A DNA stretch of 64,000 bases, from the NCBI RefSeq assembly GCF_900496995.4, contig NC_044020.1:13348001-13412000 (forward strand), read 5' to 3'. The stretch comes from Aquila chrysaetos chrysaetos (lineage: Eukaryota > Chordata > Aves > Accipitriformes > Accipitridae). The notes below the pieces were generated by a model, which was not told the DNA's origin, did no database searches, and saw nothing but the letters and a program-made list of their open reading frames with translations. The position numbers and the translations under genes are program-made. Below, one piece after another: positions 25,301-38,900 of the stretch (position 1 is the stretch's first letter; each line of letters opens with the position of its first letter).

Positions 25301-28300
25301 GGGGGAAATAGGCTGCAATTGGTCAATATAAGTGAAGAGGCAAGATACATTTGAGGTTAGAGATTAAATAATTTACTGAGTCCTTCCTGTTAACCTTTGA
25401 AACTGCAGCTCTCCTTTCTGAAAGGCTCTTTAGGAAAAACTTAGTAGTTCCATCTTTGTTTAGGATGTCTGCATTATTCACTGAAGTCAATGTGACTCTT
25501 TGACTTCGTTAAGTTTTGAATTAGGTCTCTTATTGCTGCTTGCACAGTCACAAAATCTTGGTTGGTGACAACAATCCATATATTTTTTTACACTGACATG
25601 TTCTTTTGGTGATGCTCTGCATGTCCTGCCCAGGTGCCTGGTCAGTGAATCAACAAGTATTTTAGATATTTACTTCCATTATTTTGGCCTGGTTAGTGCA
25701 AAACCATGAACACCTGTGACATCTTGTTGTCTAGAAAAGTGCTTGTCAACACACAGACTGACTTGGAAATAGTTCTGGATAGCTCCTAATAGAGGAATCT
25801 CTTGGTGCCCTTTCTTTATTTAAAGTCCATTAACTGTAAGTTAAATGGACACTATCAAGCAAAAATTTGTATGGAGAAAATTTTTAATGTATTTTAGCCA
25901 TAGGCCTGCATCTTTTAGAAATAATTCTTAGAAGTCAACACTGATACTGTTCGTTTAGATTTTGCTTTTCATTTTTATTATAATGATCAGTGTAATTCTT
26001 CATTTGTAATCACTTCCACCTTTTATTTCTAATGCACTAGTCAGTAGTTCTTCATCTCATGTAGCTTGGTGAAGTTATTAACCTCTTTACAACCAAGGAT
26101 TTGCCCATATTAATGAAATACCTCTGAAGATACCTAATACTTAATCTGTTTGGACAGTTTTCTGCTGGTGATAAAATAATGAGAAAAATTTTCAAAAATA
26201 TTTCCAGTATTCAGAAAGTTTGCCTGTAGAAATATTGCCAATATTGCATGTTAAAGATGCAGTTTCCCTAACTGAGATGTCAGTGAATTATTAGGGTCTG
26301 TGGGGACACTGTTTTTCTCAAATCATCCTCAGGCTTCTTCAGAGGTTTTTAGGATGTATGTTACTTTCCTGAAAAATCTATTTTCTGATCATTAGTTTTC
26401 TGATCAGAGGAAGGGAGGCCCACCTGCATGTAGCTTTCCCTTGTCACTGTTCATCCAAATGCTTGGGTGATATTAGCAAAATATATGAAACAGATAAGTC
26501 AAAATTCAGTCTCAGAGAGTGAGATGAAGGGATGGATAGATCAGAAAAGTAATACAAAGAAATCACGATGCATACTGCATCCTGTTACGAAGAAATCTGC
26601 CTGAAGATTAAAAGTGTTTGCAGCCTTATGTTCTCCTAGATCTTTCATTACTTCCAAAAATCCATAAAAGTTTTACTGCAAACCAAATCTCTTCCACCTG
26701 AGGTTGGCAGGAATACTGCACGTCCTCATGTGAAAGTTAGGCTTAGTCACAGAAAGCCACATGCATGCCATGATCAGGTTTCATTCTTGTAACTGCGTCT
26801 CCCTGGTGCTCTCTTTCCCTGTGAATTGTGGAGACCAGAATTTTTGGGGAGAGGAACACAGAGCGTAGAGAAGAGAGAAAGATTGATTTAGTTCATAGTG
26901 TTACAAAATGCTAAAAATCTTGGGGGTATACCTGCGCAGAGATATGACTAGAAGTTAGCAAGGAGATGTCAAGTGTTTCTTTCCATTTCTGCAAGTTTCA
27001 ATAATAAGTTACCCTGCACTTACAAATCTACTCCTCCCACCCCCAGCTGGGAACACACTAGCTTCCACAGTGCCGCAGAGATGGAGGGGAAAGATGGGAA
27101 GATGTCAGTACAAATATCCTCACTAACTGTATGTGGTGGCTGGGAAGTAAAAGGGTGGAGAACATTACACTTTGGCTAAGTCAAGATATGTCTTGAAACT
27201 AATATTAAGGAAGAAATTCTCTTCATGGTACTTTAAATATGATCTGAACCCAGAAAGCTAAGTGGGGATAAGAATGAAAAACTAAGAACAAAGTATGCAG
27301 GAGATGCAATGCATTGTGATACCTTAAATAGTGCCAAGTACTGAAGAAACAAAAATAAAATGTTGCATGTTCTTTTTTCCTTTTTTTTTTTTTTTGAGGG
27401 GTGAAGGAGGGACAGCTGGTACATCTCTTTATCTTAAAATACACTGTATTTGAATAATACTCTGGCTTATCCTTTGGAAGGTTTTCATGTGTTTAGTAAG
27501 CTACTGAATAAGAGAAAGTATCTGTAATAACAAAGGTCTTGAGTAATTCAGAGGTCATCGATCTTTCTCTGATTATTCAACAGTCATTGTCACTTGGGTA
27601 TTAAGGATGACAATATTTTGTTTTTATGAAAGTAAATGATTAAGGAGCACTTTCTTTATATACCACTTGTAGTAACTTCCATGTGTTGGCCCTTCATAGG
27701 CTGACGTTTTACTCAGTGAGTTCATGATTACCCAGTAGTTTTCCCCCCACCTTATAACTCATGGCTCAGCTCACTTGGTGGGTGTTTGTTTTTTCCTTTC
27801 AGAACTGAAGATAGTTTACTTAGAGAGGGGAGTGCAGAGTGCTTTTTGCTTTGTGAGATATTCTGTGACACAAATAGCTGTGGGTAAGTGGTATCCTCAG
27901 TCCCTCCTGGAATCACTTCTTACATTCAGAATAAGTAAGGTGGTGGAAAACATCTTTGTTCCCACCCTGCTGCATGCGTGTTTTCTGGTGGAAGTTGATA
28001 ATTCAACTGGTGACGCATTCATGATGTGCATTGTAGTTTTTCAGGTCCAGTTCTGCCAGATGTGCAGACCATAACAGGCCAAATGCAGTCTTTTACTTTT
28101 GTCTACAAAAAGTTGAATTGGCTCTGGCATTAGTTCTAATTGTTTAAAGCTACAAAACAACTTTTTTTCCTTTCTTTTAACCCTATACAAAGGAGAGGGC
28201 TGCTAGTGTTGCAAAATAATTGAGTCAGAGCCTGTCGCAATCAAAAGATGATTAGTTTCTTGTGTTTATGTCTGTTCTGATGCGAACCAATCTATTATGT

Positions 28301-31300
28301 CTGTTTTGTGTTCCTAAGGATGCACTATTTTTATGTGGAACTTGCAAAAGCAGAGACAGTTCACTGATGTTTATTAGTGACCTTGTCTTGTCCTCTGAAT
28401 TATGGACAGTCTGCTTTGAACATGGGGAAATGCTACTAGCAGTCATTGTGTGGATGTTCGGGGTTTTTTGTAGTTGTTTAACCTCTCCAAGGCCCTACTG
28501 CGGTTCTAGATGTAAAAAAAAGAGAAACTGAATTATGGGTGTTTAAGGCTGAAATATTTATAGAAGCAGTTTTTTATTTAAAAGTAGCATTTGTGCCTGA
28601 GAAGATCAGATGTACCACTTCAGAATCAGTAACCAGATTTTAGTTTATATTATTAATAGAAATTACATTAAATTTGATAATGTAATTTAGCTGAAAATAT
28701 TTTCTTCCAGTCTAGGTTTTGGAGTGTTTTTGTGTTACTAAATGGTATAAAGAAAAAAAAAAAAATTCTGTATTGTTTTATAGCTAGATGTTACAAAGAC
28801 AAACAGTTGAATTACTGTTTATTAAAGAAGGGAATATACCAAATATCAGAACATACATCATAGAAATTAGATCTTTCAAATTAAAACAGAGGCAAGAGAT
28901 ATTAGAAAAATAATTTTGCTTGCTATGAGAAGATGGGATTCCCATCTATCACCAACAAAGTGCTATAAATTAAGATGAAAATGTGTTCTAGAAATAGATT
29001 AAAATTAAAAACTGGATTGTTTAGGTTCAAAAGTTTCCTTAATTCCCTGTGAGGGAAGCTTCTGTGGACTTTCAAAATCGATCCTTATTAAAAATGAACA
29101 GCAACAATATGTGGATTCCTGAAGTTGTTTTTGAGTTGAAGTCTCTATTTAGGTTGATAAACATTTTACATGAATGAATGTAAAGTACTGCAGGGTGTAG
29201 CCCAATTGATTTTAAGGTGGTGGCAATAATTAGAGCTCCAGTGTGAAAAGTGTATTCAAATTCGGGTCATTTGGAAATGCTTCCTGATCTGAGAAGTCAT
29301 ACACTGATGGGCTTGAAAGGGTAAAAAAAGTATCCTGTGTTTCTCTTCTAAGGCTCAGGCAAAGAATGTAACATACTGTGGTGTTTTTCAGCTCAATGAA
29401 AGAAACTCTTCCATGTTCTTTGTAAAATGCTACATTGTGATAAGGACTAAAATAAATTACTATTGTGAGTTACTGCTTTGACTTTTCAAATACTGTCTTA
29501 GAGCACACCTGGGGGCGGGGAGAGAAGGGCCCTCAGAGCAATGATCCACAACTCCAAATCAAAAATGTAAATTTGAATGCATTTTGAAGAGGGGTTTTAC
29601 TGCACTTTCTTCAATATTTGAAAATATTCCCAGTACTCTGACAACTCTCTTAAATAAAAATTTGAAGAAAAAAGTCTTCCTAAAACTTTGGATACCAACT
29701 ATAGAAACCAAAGCCTGTCTGAACAAAGAGAAATTCCTGCTTCATGTTTCCTTAGAATGACAGATCTCCTTGTCTTTGCAGCCTTCTCCCCAAAAACAGC
29801 GTGAAGCAGCACTCTTGATTAGTCAAGAGAAGGCAGCATGCAACCATTAATATTAACTGTACCACATCACACCATCTGGCTCCACCAGCTTGGAAATGAT
29901 GGCCTGTATTCTTTAGTCACAGCAGACAGGAAACAGCAAATTAATTGGCAGTACAATTGTGATTTTTCTTTTACCCTTACTCTTGACTCCCCATGGTCTA
30001 CCGTTCATTTTGCCTTTGAAAGACCTAGTACTTCTAACTGTATTGGTTGGTCTATTAAGAAGAGAGCGTTTATTGTATAGTAGAGCACTAAGTATATAAA
30101 GAAAAACAAAAAGTAGGTGGAAGCTGGTGTAGAACTTAAGTTTTCTTTTAAAAAACACTCATTTTTTTTGTTTTAAACTACAGCGTTGAAGGAATATGCT
30201 CTTCTGTGAAGATCCATGTAACTTTTATTCTCAGAGGTATTTATGGACAGGGAGAGGAATGTTAGCATGTAAGAATAGTGCTAGGCAGCCACCTACTTAC
30301 CTTTTTATTTCCTAACACATAATTGACCCGATACCCTTGCTTTATTTGAAAATACATTTGATCTTACCTCCATAAGTATGTTTTTTCTACAAGCAAAGTT
30401 TCCAGGATCCCTGCAACTTGGTTTGGTTGAATCTGAGCATAAAGAACAAGATCTTACTCCCTGTCTTCATAGATGCTCTAAAAATTAATTAGCCCATCCT
30501 TTGCAATGCTTTGAAGAGTTAAAAATGCTATGTGAGCATTGGAATTTGGTTCTTCACTCTAGTGTAATCTAGTTTTTAATTGCTCTTCTTGCTCTATTAC
30601 CAGGAATTGAACTCTTGCAAAATAAGCAAAATCAGTCACAGTTATTAATCAAATGAGACTTCAAGTAGAATTTAGGGTGACACCAGGTGTAGTAAAGCTA
30701 GTGAGCAGATTGCATTCTTCTCCTGGACTAAGTACTGAGCCAACAAAACTACATGCTCTGGGTTTCACTGTGCTGTCTAATATGCTACCTTTCTGTTACT
30801 GTAACATACATCTGATAGCTCAACAATTTATGGTCATTATAGATCACACTGAACCTTTTCGTAAAGTTTAGAGGACCAAGCTAATTTCCTGTTCTTATAA
30901 TTATATTCTGACCAAATTCTTATAATAGCTAAATAATGTCACACGGCATTTTTCAATTTCAGTCTCAAAGTATGGTGTGGTATTAATTCAAAATGAAGCT
31001 TTAACTCAAATGTCAATTCTATCTTTGTGACTAGTAAAATTATTTTTAAACAATTTTTGTGTGCTCTGAAGTTTTTTGGATGCAAGGCACTCTGAATATC
31101 ATCAGTGACTGTATTTGATGCTGCTGCAGACTATGGGAGCTTCATCTGAAGCACTGAGAAACTTAGAACGTGGGGAGTCACGAGTATGTTCTTAACTAGT
31201 GCCAGAACATCAGCTCAAGCTGATTGCTCCTTTGTGTCACTCTTAGGGCAAGAGTGTGATTCATCACTTCCATTTTGCTGAATGCTGAAGTGTGGATGCA

Positions 31301-33065
31301 TCTTTATGGGTTAGATTTTACTTCCATTGAAGACTAAATGGCATTCTGATCTCATTTGTAATAATGTAAGTTGGGAGTAATTTGGTAAAACTGATTGACC
31401 TACACAGTCTAATTCTTGTGTGAGATCTTGTCAGATTCAACAGCTTCACTGGAAATAGGTTTGGTCTTAGCAAATACATATATTTAATTCCCTTGAAAAG
31501 TATGTGCAGTTCCCATGCAGTGGGGAGCATGTCTGGATTCTGACTGTTTTTCACCAGTAGAATATTTGTAAAATAAATTCACTGAACATGTTTAAGCCAT
31601 GTGCTCTTCCTGTGTGAAAGTTCAGGCATGATGTAGCTTTCAATGAATGATTAGACTTGACCACCAGCTCACTTTCATTTTGACAATAATACCATCTGCC
31701 ATTCTTTCATAGTGTGCTTGTTGCTCTATCTTTGTAACTTTCTTGATGACTACATTGTTTTGATATGCTAGGCCAGTTAAGCTGCAAAAATCTAGTTTAA
31801 AAATAGCTGTATGATTTTAAAATGATTTTTAAAAACTGGAGGAGCACAGAAGAAAAAATTGTTTATATATGGTTATAGATCTATTTCTGTAGTTCTATTT
31901 CTGGCAAACTGAAGCTATCTGATACACTAGAGTAGCACAAAAAGGAAAATTTATGTAAGTATAGATATGGAGTCATTTCAGGCTGTGGTCAGGATGATCT
32001 TATTGGCATGTCTTTGGGTCACTGGGCCAAGCAGAGTTTGGTTTGGTTTGGGTTTTTTGTTTGTTTTTGTGGGTTGTTTTTTTTCTCTGTAGCATTGTTC
32101 TTCTATCAAACTATTTTATTCTGAGAACAGAATTTCCTTTCTAGTTTCTTCCTTCTTCAATTAACTGATGTCTTTCACTTCTAGACATCAGTTAGGCTGC
32201 AAAACAGCAGTACAGTAATGTACAGTTAAATACAGATATTCAAAATGTGAAATCTGTCAGTCCATCTCCTGGGCGCAAGTCTATGCCTATTCATGTTAGA
32301 ACAACAATCACATGTCTTATTAAATCAGGTACTCTTTGTGCAGCCCAGGTACTGTGGATTTGCTCTGCTATATACTGCATAAGCTCCACTGTTGTGCTTG
32401 TGCTGATAAGTGTTCCTTCCTCAGGCTGCAGTGAAAACCAGCAGCCTGTGTTGTGCATGGTAGCAATTGCCATAAACACTACAGGCTTGAATGGAAGAGA
32501 AATGGAATCAGAGGGATGTAATAGTCCCATATTATTTAAATATTCATTTTTTACATTCTCAAGCTCTACCAACCTGGAACTTGCAAACTACACTTTTCCT
32601 CTGGGATTGACAGGCAGCACTGACCAGTAGAAAGCTCAGAATGTCGATACCTCCATTTTCCTGTCTTCCTCCAAAGTTCAAGCTGTGTTTCTTCAGGAGA
32701 TGGCAGCAGATGATACAGTAATTGTAGAAGTCAGAAACTCTCCTATGAGACTGAAGAGGAAAAAAAAAATCCTTATTTCTGTCCAACAGTTACTCAGTTA
32801 AATAACAGAATGATCAAGCCTTTTGCATTATGATGATACAGATGGAACAGAATAAGATTTTGAGCCTTTTGTGTTCCTTTGACGCAAGAGAAGTACCCTG
32901 CAGACCAGAGGAAGATGGTAAAGTACAGTTGAAAGTGAATGAACAGTTTTGTTTCACTTGATCTTGTTTCATAATTGCAGTATATCAATAGACATTTTAT
33001 ACTGATTACATTAAAAGAAACACCAGCAAAGTCTCATAAAAATTTTGGCATTTTTACCCCTTTCA
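22386..33065. other. Intergenic, no gene recognised
   Basis: About 10.7 kb of AT-rich DNA with no recognisable gene, RNA or full repeat. It has a 16-bp AT palindrome at 23950-23965, a G-rich run near 23184-23196, a T-run near 27381-27396 and a 12-bp-stem hairpin at 32162-32194. The frame at 32291-32572 (minus, 93 codons) has a fairly protein-like composition, but I cannot match it to a family. It is treated as a finding and not as a gene. Confidence 0.65.
32162..32194. repeat. Perfect inverted repeat, 12-bp stem, 9-nt loop
   Basis: TAACTGATGTCT pairs perfectly with AGACATCAGTTA around a nine-base loop. The stem is too short for a typical pre-microRNA (about 30 bp with mismatches), and flanking pairing does not continue beyond a T-G wobble. 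Function unknown; it may be chance. Confidence 0.9.
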
Positions 33066-33310
33066 GTCTTAGAACAGCTTATGTTGGAAGGGACATCGGG
33101 AGGTCACCTACTCCAACCTCCTGCTTGGAGCAGGGACCAGGTTGCTTAGGGTTTTGTTCAGTTGACTTTGAAAACCTCCAAGAGATGCCCTTCTGAGAAA
33201 CTTGGTCCAGTGCCAAACAGCTCTCAGCGTGAAAAAAAGTTTTCTTTATGTCAAGTTGGACCATCCTGTGTTTTAGTTTATGACCATTGTCACTTGTATC
33301 TGTTGTAAAG
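33066..33310 (-). mobile_element. CR1 LINE 3' fragment, antisense
   Basis: It starts at its 3' end near 33070 with 'atgttggaagggacatcggg' and the complement of the CR1 3' UTR ('ctactccaacctcctgcttg'), then continues into the last codons of ORF2. The minus strand reads DNGHKLKHR at about 33290-33264, which is typical of the CR1 ORF2 C-terminus. It is degenerate and 5'-truncated. Confidence 0.9.
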
Positions 33311-35360
33311 AGCCTGGCTTTATTTTGCTCTGGAAGTCTAGAAGAAGAAACTAAGGAACTGGATAGAGACACTTGTTCAGGGATTTAGTCGTTAAGGAGC
33401 TAGGTCTGAAATACTCACCTGGCTTTCACTCACCCAATCTTCTTCTGAAGTCAGAAGACTCAAACTGTCTCATGGAAACACAAGTAAATGAGATATAAAG
33501 GACATCTGAAAAGGCGATCAGAGAAGAAAGTGGAAAGTGTGTCCTCCTCTGTTGTTTTATAGCTTCTTGCTTGTGAACATTGGGTTGGACGTTTATTCTG
33601 TTTTTCCCAATTTGTAAGATTACATATGATAAGTATTATAATTTATCACTTTATTAGTTTAATGTCCAAAATTCTGGATCAGGATCAAGGCCTGAGTTCT
33701 TTACAACTCCTGTTTTTTCTGATTTAAGAAAACAATGCAGAAAGGTGAGGAGGACAGGACGGGAAGGAGGGATAATGGCAAGGTATGAAATGATGCAATT
33801 GCATATGCTTGCTATATGTTTAGTTGGCATGAGCTTTCCGTTCTCTTTTGATTTTGTTTTTTCTTATTAAAAAATTATTAGTTTTTCTTCCCATAGAGTA
33901 AAAGGGAAAATTAAATAAAGGCTGAAAAATTCCATGGTGCTCTGAGAAAGCGTGAGTTATGAGTAACAGCTTAAGCAGCCTTAGCTGGTGATGTAACCTA
34001 TTCTGAAACCTACCTATTTTGTTACTTTGAGAACAGTGTAGTCTTGACTAGCTGGTGAGAAGGCAAGAAGTTTTCCCCTCAGTGTAAAACTATTACTATT
34101 TTAAGATCCAGCAAAAGGTGGTCTTCCTCTAGTTCTCGCTTACTCTCACCCTAAATCAAAGAGGATATTAAACCTGATCTGGAAAGCTTTTCCTTGTGAT
34201 TCATTTCTTTTAGATAAAGCTGCCGCTTTTTTTTTTTTTTTTTTTTTTTTTTCTTTCCCTTCTTGTGTGTGTGTTAAGAGCTTAGCTTGGTCATTCTTGG
34301 TCTCATGGAGTTCTTGAGAGGCAACTCTTATAAACTAGTGTAAACATCAATGGTATTATAAAATAACTGAACTCTTAACTATTTATGTTAAGGAAATATA
34401 AATATTATTTCCTTCAGAACATGTGGAACTAGTGAGGAAAGATTTTAGAGTTGTTTATTTGTTTCATTTTGCTTGTCTCCATGTTTAAGCAAAGATGGGA
34501 AGAAATGAAAGGGGAGACATAAATAAACTCTTCTGATTGCATGCTGGAGGGGTAGTTTAAATAACAGTATAACATTTTTCTCAGCTTCTAAAGCTGCAAA
34601 TTTTTTTTGAGAAACTGCAAACATAATGAACACTTCTTACACTGTGTTGATTCAAAACCTACCATACTGTATTATTCCCCAAATCAAATAATGCTCTCAA
34701 ATTTGCTGCCTGTCAGCTTCACCTGTTTTACTGCTTGTGTTCCATCAAGGTTCCACGGCAGCTAAGGAAGTTTTGGAGGGCACATATTCAGGAAACCACC
34801 CATTACATATTGCTACAAGTATTTAGAATGTTCTGCAGCAGTTGTGGACAGCCACACAACCATTTTAAAATTAAAGCTATTTGAATAACCGTTGTGTGCA
34901 AGCCCAAATCCATGCAATGGGAACGGATTTAATTTATACAGTATTCAGGAACCTTTCCAGGATGCCTTTAATATCTCTCCAGCAAAATATACTTTGAAAG
35001 ACTTTGTTTCACACTTCCAGAACTTCTGTAACACTTTATTAAAGTCCCACTAAATGAGCTTTTGGATGTCCTAGGAGAACGATTAGTCAAGATGGAACCG
35101 TAATGAAATATACAGTTTTAAAGTTGATGATATAAGCAATTCAATTAGGGTCTGTGTAGCATTTCCTTGTGGTGTTTTGATGATAATTTTTATGGAAATT
35201 AAGAGAGCTATTCTGAGCAATCTATTGGAACTAATTTTGTTTTAAAGGGTGGTTTGCAAAGAAGGGCTTTAGATCACTTGAATGGAAGGTTTAGGTGGTA
35301 CTGAGATAACCCTGGACTGACTATAGTCTGTAACCGTGCAATTCTGCAAACTTGGGATTG
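33311..35360. other. Intergenic, no gene recognised
   Basis: About 2 kb between a CR1 fragment and a solo LTR. It holds a T-run of more than 20 bp near 34229-34252 followed by a short GT run. No gene or identifiable element is seen. Confidence 0.7.
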
Positions 35361-35966
35361 TGTTGTGGTTTAACCCCAACCAGCAACTAAGCACCACGCA
35401 GCTGCTTGCTCATTCTCCCCCCCTTCCAATGGGATGGGGGAGAGAATCAGGAAAAAAACCAGTAAAACTCATGGGTTGAGATAAGAACAGTTTAGTAGGA
35501 CAGAAAGGAAGAAAATAATAGATAATAATAACAATAATAAAATGACAACAACAATAATAATAATAAAAGAATTGGAATATACAAAACAAGTGATGCACAA
35601 TGCAATTGCTCACCACTCGCCGACCAATGCCTAGTTAGTTCTTAAGCAGTGATCCCCCTCCCCCCCCCAGCCAACTGCCCCCAGTTTGTATACTGGGCAT
35701 GACGTCACATGGTATGGAATATTCCTTTGGCCAGTTTGGGTCAGCTGTCCTGGCTGTGTCCTCTCCCATCTTCTTGTGCCCCTCCAGCCTTCTTGCTCTC
35801 TGGGTATGAGAAGCTGAAAAAGCCTTGACTTATATTCTAAACACTACTTTGCAACAACTAAAAACATCAGTGTGTTATCAACATTATGCTCATACTAAAT
35901 CCGAAACATAACACTGTACCAGCTACTAGAAAGAAAATTAACTCTATCCCAGCTGAAACCAAGACA
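35361..35966 (-). mobile_element. Solo LTR of an avian endogenous retrovirus, near full length
   Basis: A 606-bp element with TG...CA ends (plus strand 'tgttgtggtttaacccc' to 'gaaaccaagaca'), flanked by GATTG and GGTTG, a 5-bp target duplication with one difference. That duplication size fits an ERVL-like integrase, though one old duplication is weak evidence. Read on the minus strand it has promoter order: CRE TGACGTCA (35707-35700), then a TATA-like GTATACAAA about 14 nt further on, a tandem ATT/GTT-rich tract (plus-strand 35517-35570, AAT/AAC units) and a degenerate poly-A signal. No retroviral genes flank it, so it formed by LTR-LTR recombination. Its promoter points away from CACNA1C. 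Confidence 0.88.
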
Positions 35967-38900
35967 GGTTGAAATTGAACATTGCTACATGTGGAAGTTG
36001 TCTTTAACTTAGCATCCGTTCAAACTGACCACAAAATCATTATTCAGCTAAACACAGTTAGAAGTCATTTTAACAGGAGGCAGTGGGAGAACTGCAAGTT
36101 GTAGAACAGATTTTAAGATTACATGAAATAAAGGTGCTGCAGTTGAAACACAGGCTGATTGCTTGGTGAGTTGTGATTTTCTCCATTTTGGAAAGAAATA
36201 ATCATGAAGAAAGCCAGAACACCACCGCAAAGATTGCATTATAACCAGATACACTTACTAAGCAAGTTTAGTCCTTCAGTGTAGAAAGGCCCATTGTTCA
36301 AAATGAAATGTTGACATTGTGTCTAAGGCCAATATCACAGTAACTATGCTAACTAATCTAATCATCTTGCAGCTGATACATAAGACCATATATTTTTAGA
36401 CCATTTTATCTCATTAGTGTTTATTTATTGTAGATCCTCCAAAATCTGTCAGAATTCCAAATTGTTGCCTTCCTTGAGTTTGTGAATAATTTTCTATGTT
36501 GACAAAGCAGATCTAGAAGTTCTGAGACTTTAAATGCCCAAAGAGAAGGAAGGAACTTGGTCTTATAGCCCACCCCTACATTTCATTTGGTTTTCTTTTT
36601 TGAGCTCACCTTATGATATTTATACTTAGAATTGGTTGTACTAGCTAGATATATTTTTCTACATTGCCTTCTTATTTTGACTTTGTGTAGTTTTCATTGT
36701 TTAATAATTAGATCCACTGTTTCCAAATGCCAACATCCTGTAATCCTTCCAGTCACTGTAAAGTCTTCCTCAACAGCTTGCAAAAATTTACTCTTTGAAG
36801 AATCCATCCCTCCCCAAAAAAGTCTGTCTTGTACTTGCCCTAAATCTCAACTTACGTGTGGTACTTAGTTATGAATAAGCTACAAACTACATATTCCTGA
36901 ATATTTTGTAGAACTAGTTAGAAGCTTAAAATGGTAATAAATTCTTCATTTTTGTTGTGTAAGCAGTGGCAAGTAGCTAAGATACTCTCAACAGTTTGCA
37001 TAATGATTTTTTTTTGCCAAAGTGTAGGCTTATTGGATTAAAAATTAATTTTCCTTGTAGATCTCCTTGTAGATATTATTAGGTCATGTCTTTTGTTTGA
37101 CTGATGATTTTAGACTATTATTAACGGTAATTATTTTGCTTCCCCCCCCCCCCCCCTTTTTTTTTTTTAATTGGCAGTAGCTAATGATGAACTGCTGAGT
37201 TTAAGTCTCCTTATATCAGTACATACCCAGTCTGGATAGGACCAATTATTTCTTCTCTAGAATAGAAACAGTGCAACACTTTTTGTTAAGTTCAGGTCTT
37301 TCCCTTAAGCTTTTACGGCAGAGTCAACAACTGACCTTTTCCCTTCTTGAGGAACAGAGACTACTTCTGTATTGAAATTCTGCAAAGGTGTTAAACCTTC
37401 CTCAGTGCACTAATTAGCGCTGTGGCAGGGTGTCCATGTTGGTGATGGCATAATGAAAACTGCCACAAGTTCTCTTCAAGTTTGATAAGCATACCTGCAT
37501 TTATATTTTACTTAGGATAAATGTCTATTGTGTTGTTTCAGTGTGTTCAAGCATTTGTTTGCTACACTTCAAGTTTGTGCATGAATTCATACAATGCTAC
37601 ATAGTAATCATTAAACACTAATCACCTATTTACAGTGATAAATGGCGAGCTTTTTCATTTCTGCAGTTGGAATTAAAAAAAGCACCACTGCCACCACCCA
37701 TTGAAATCACAGATCACCACTGAAAGCTAAGATAGCTAGCAAGATTTGAATAAAATCACACTTTCAGATATCCAGGTTGCTTTCTAGAAGCTTCTGCAGT
37801 CTAGAAAATCAAAACCTACTTAAAGGCTATCAATTTCATCTACTTCCTTCTCTTATGTGTCTAACGACAGTTTATTCTAATTACTAGCTACTTTCCTACC
37901 CAGTTGTCAATTATTTCATTATTTCCTTTTTTTCCCACTTAGATCTAGTATTTTCTATTGTTTACCAACACTAGGCCTTAATATGTTTCAGCAGACCATA
38001 CAAATGTCTCGATAAATCTTATAATTTTCCTTCTAACTTTTTGTAGTTGCTTGTTCACATCTGAATGTAAATATAAAAGCTAATGACTGAAATTTCAAAG
38101 CCAAGTAACTACTCCTATTAATTTCAATGTGGAACATACGGCTAAGTTTCCCAAGTCAACTTTGAAAATCGGTCTTTCTGACTATATAAAATTTCAAAAG
38201 TTCCTGTGTGTATGGCACTGTTGCAGAGTTTAAGAAATTAAATTACCTAGAAATCCTGACCATCAACCTTCCTTTTCTCTCCCATCCCAGATTTCTTTTT
38301 TCTTGAGAAAGGCTCCTGTGTTCTAGCTAGTTGATAGTTTTGAAAGGTCTGCAGTTTCCTGACCATACTTTGAATAGCTTTAGATAGGACTGTCAACTGC
38401 TTTCATTCTGATTAAAATTAAGCAACCAAAGAAAAAAGTCAGATAAAGAACATTTTTAGAAATCCATACTCACAGATGTGAACAGGTATTTTTTTTTAGT
38501 AACAGCTAGGAAGTTCAAATGGAGAGGATTATACTCACATTTTTAGATGATATGTAGTTCAGAAGAATCAAAAATAACTTTGAGAACACTTCTAAACAGA
38601 GCAGTCCTGACATATGAGAAAATCTTACTATCATCAATATTTGATTTAAAAAAAATACATTGTTGTCATGTAACACCAGCAAATACCCAATGTTTCTGTT
38701 ATACTGTGTATGGACAAAAAATGCAGTATTGTCAGAAATGACATAAGTTGTTAAGAGTATTATGTTATTCATGCACAATGATTCTTTTAATGTACCCAGG
38801 ACTGATCAGGCTATCACTTTAAGTTTGAATGCTCTGAAGGAAACAGATGCTAGACAGAAACCAGAATTATTGACATGTTAGCCTTTGAAAAAAGGAAGGT

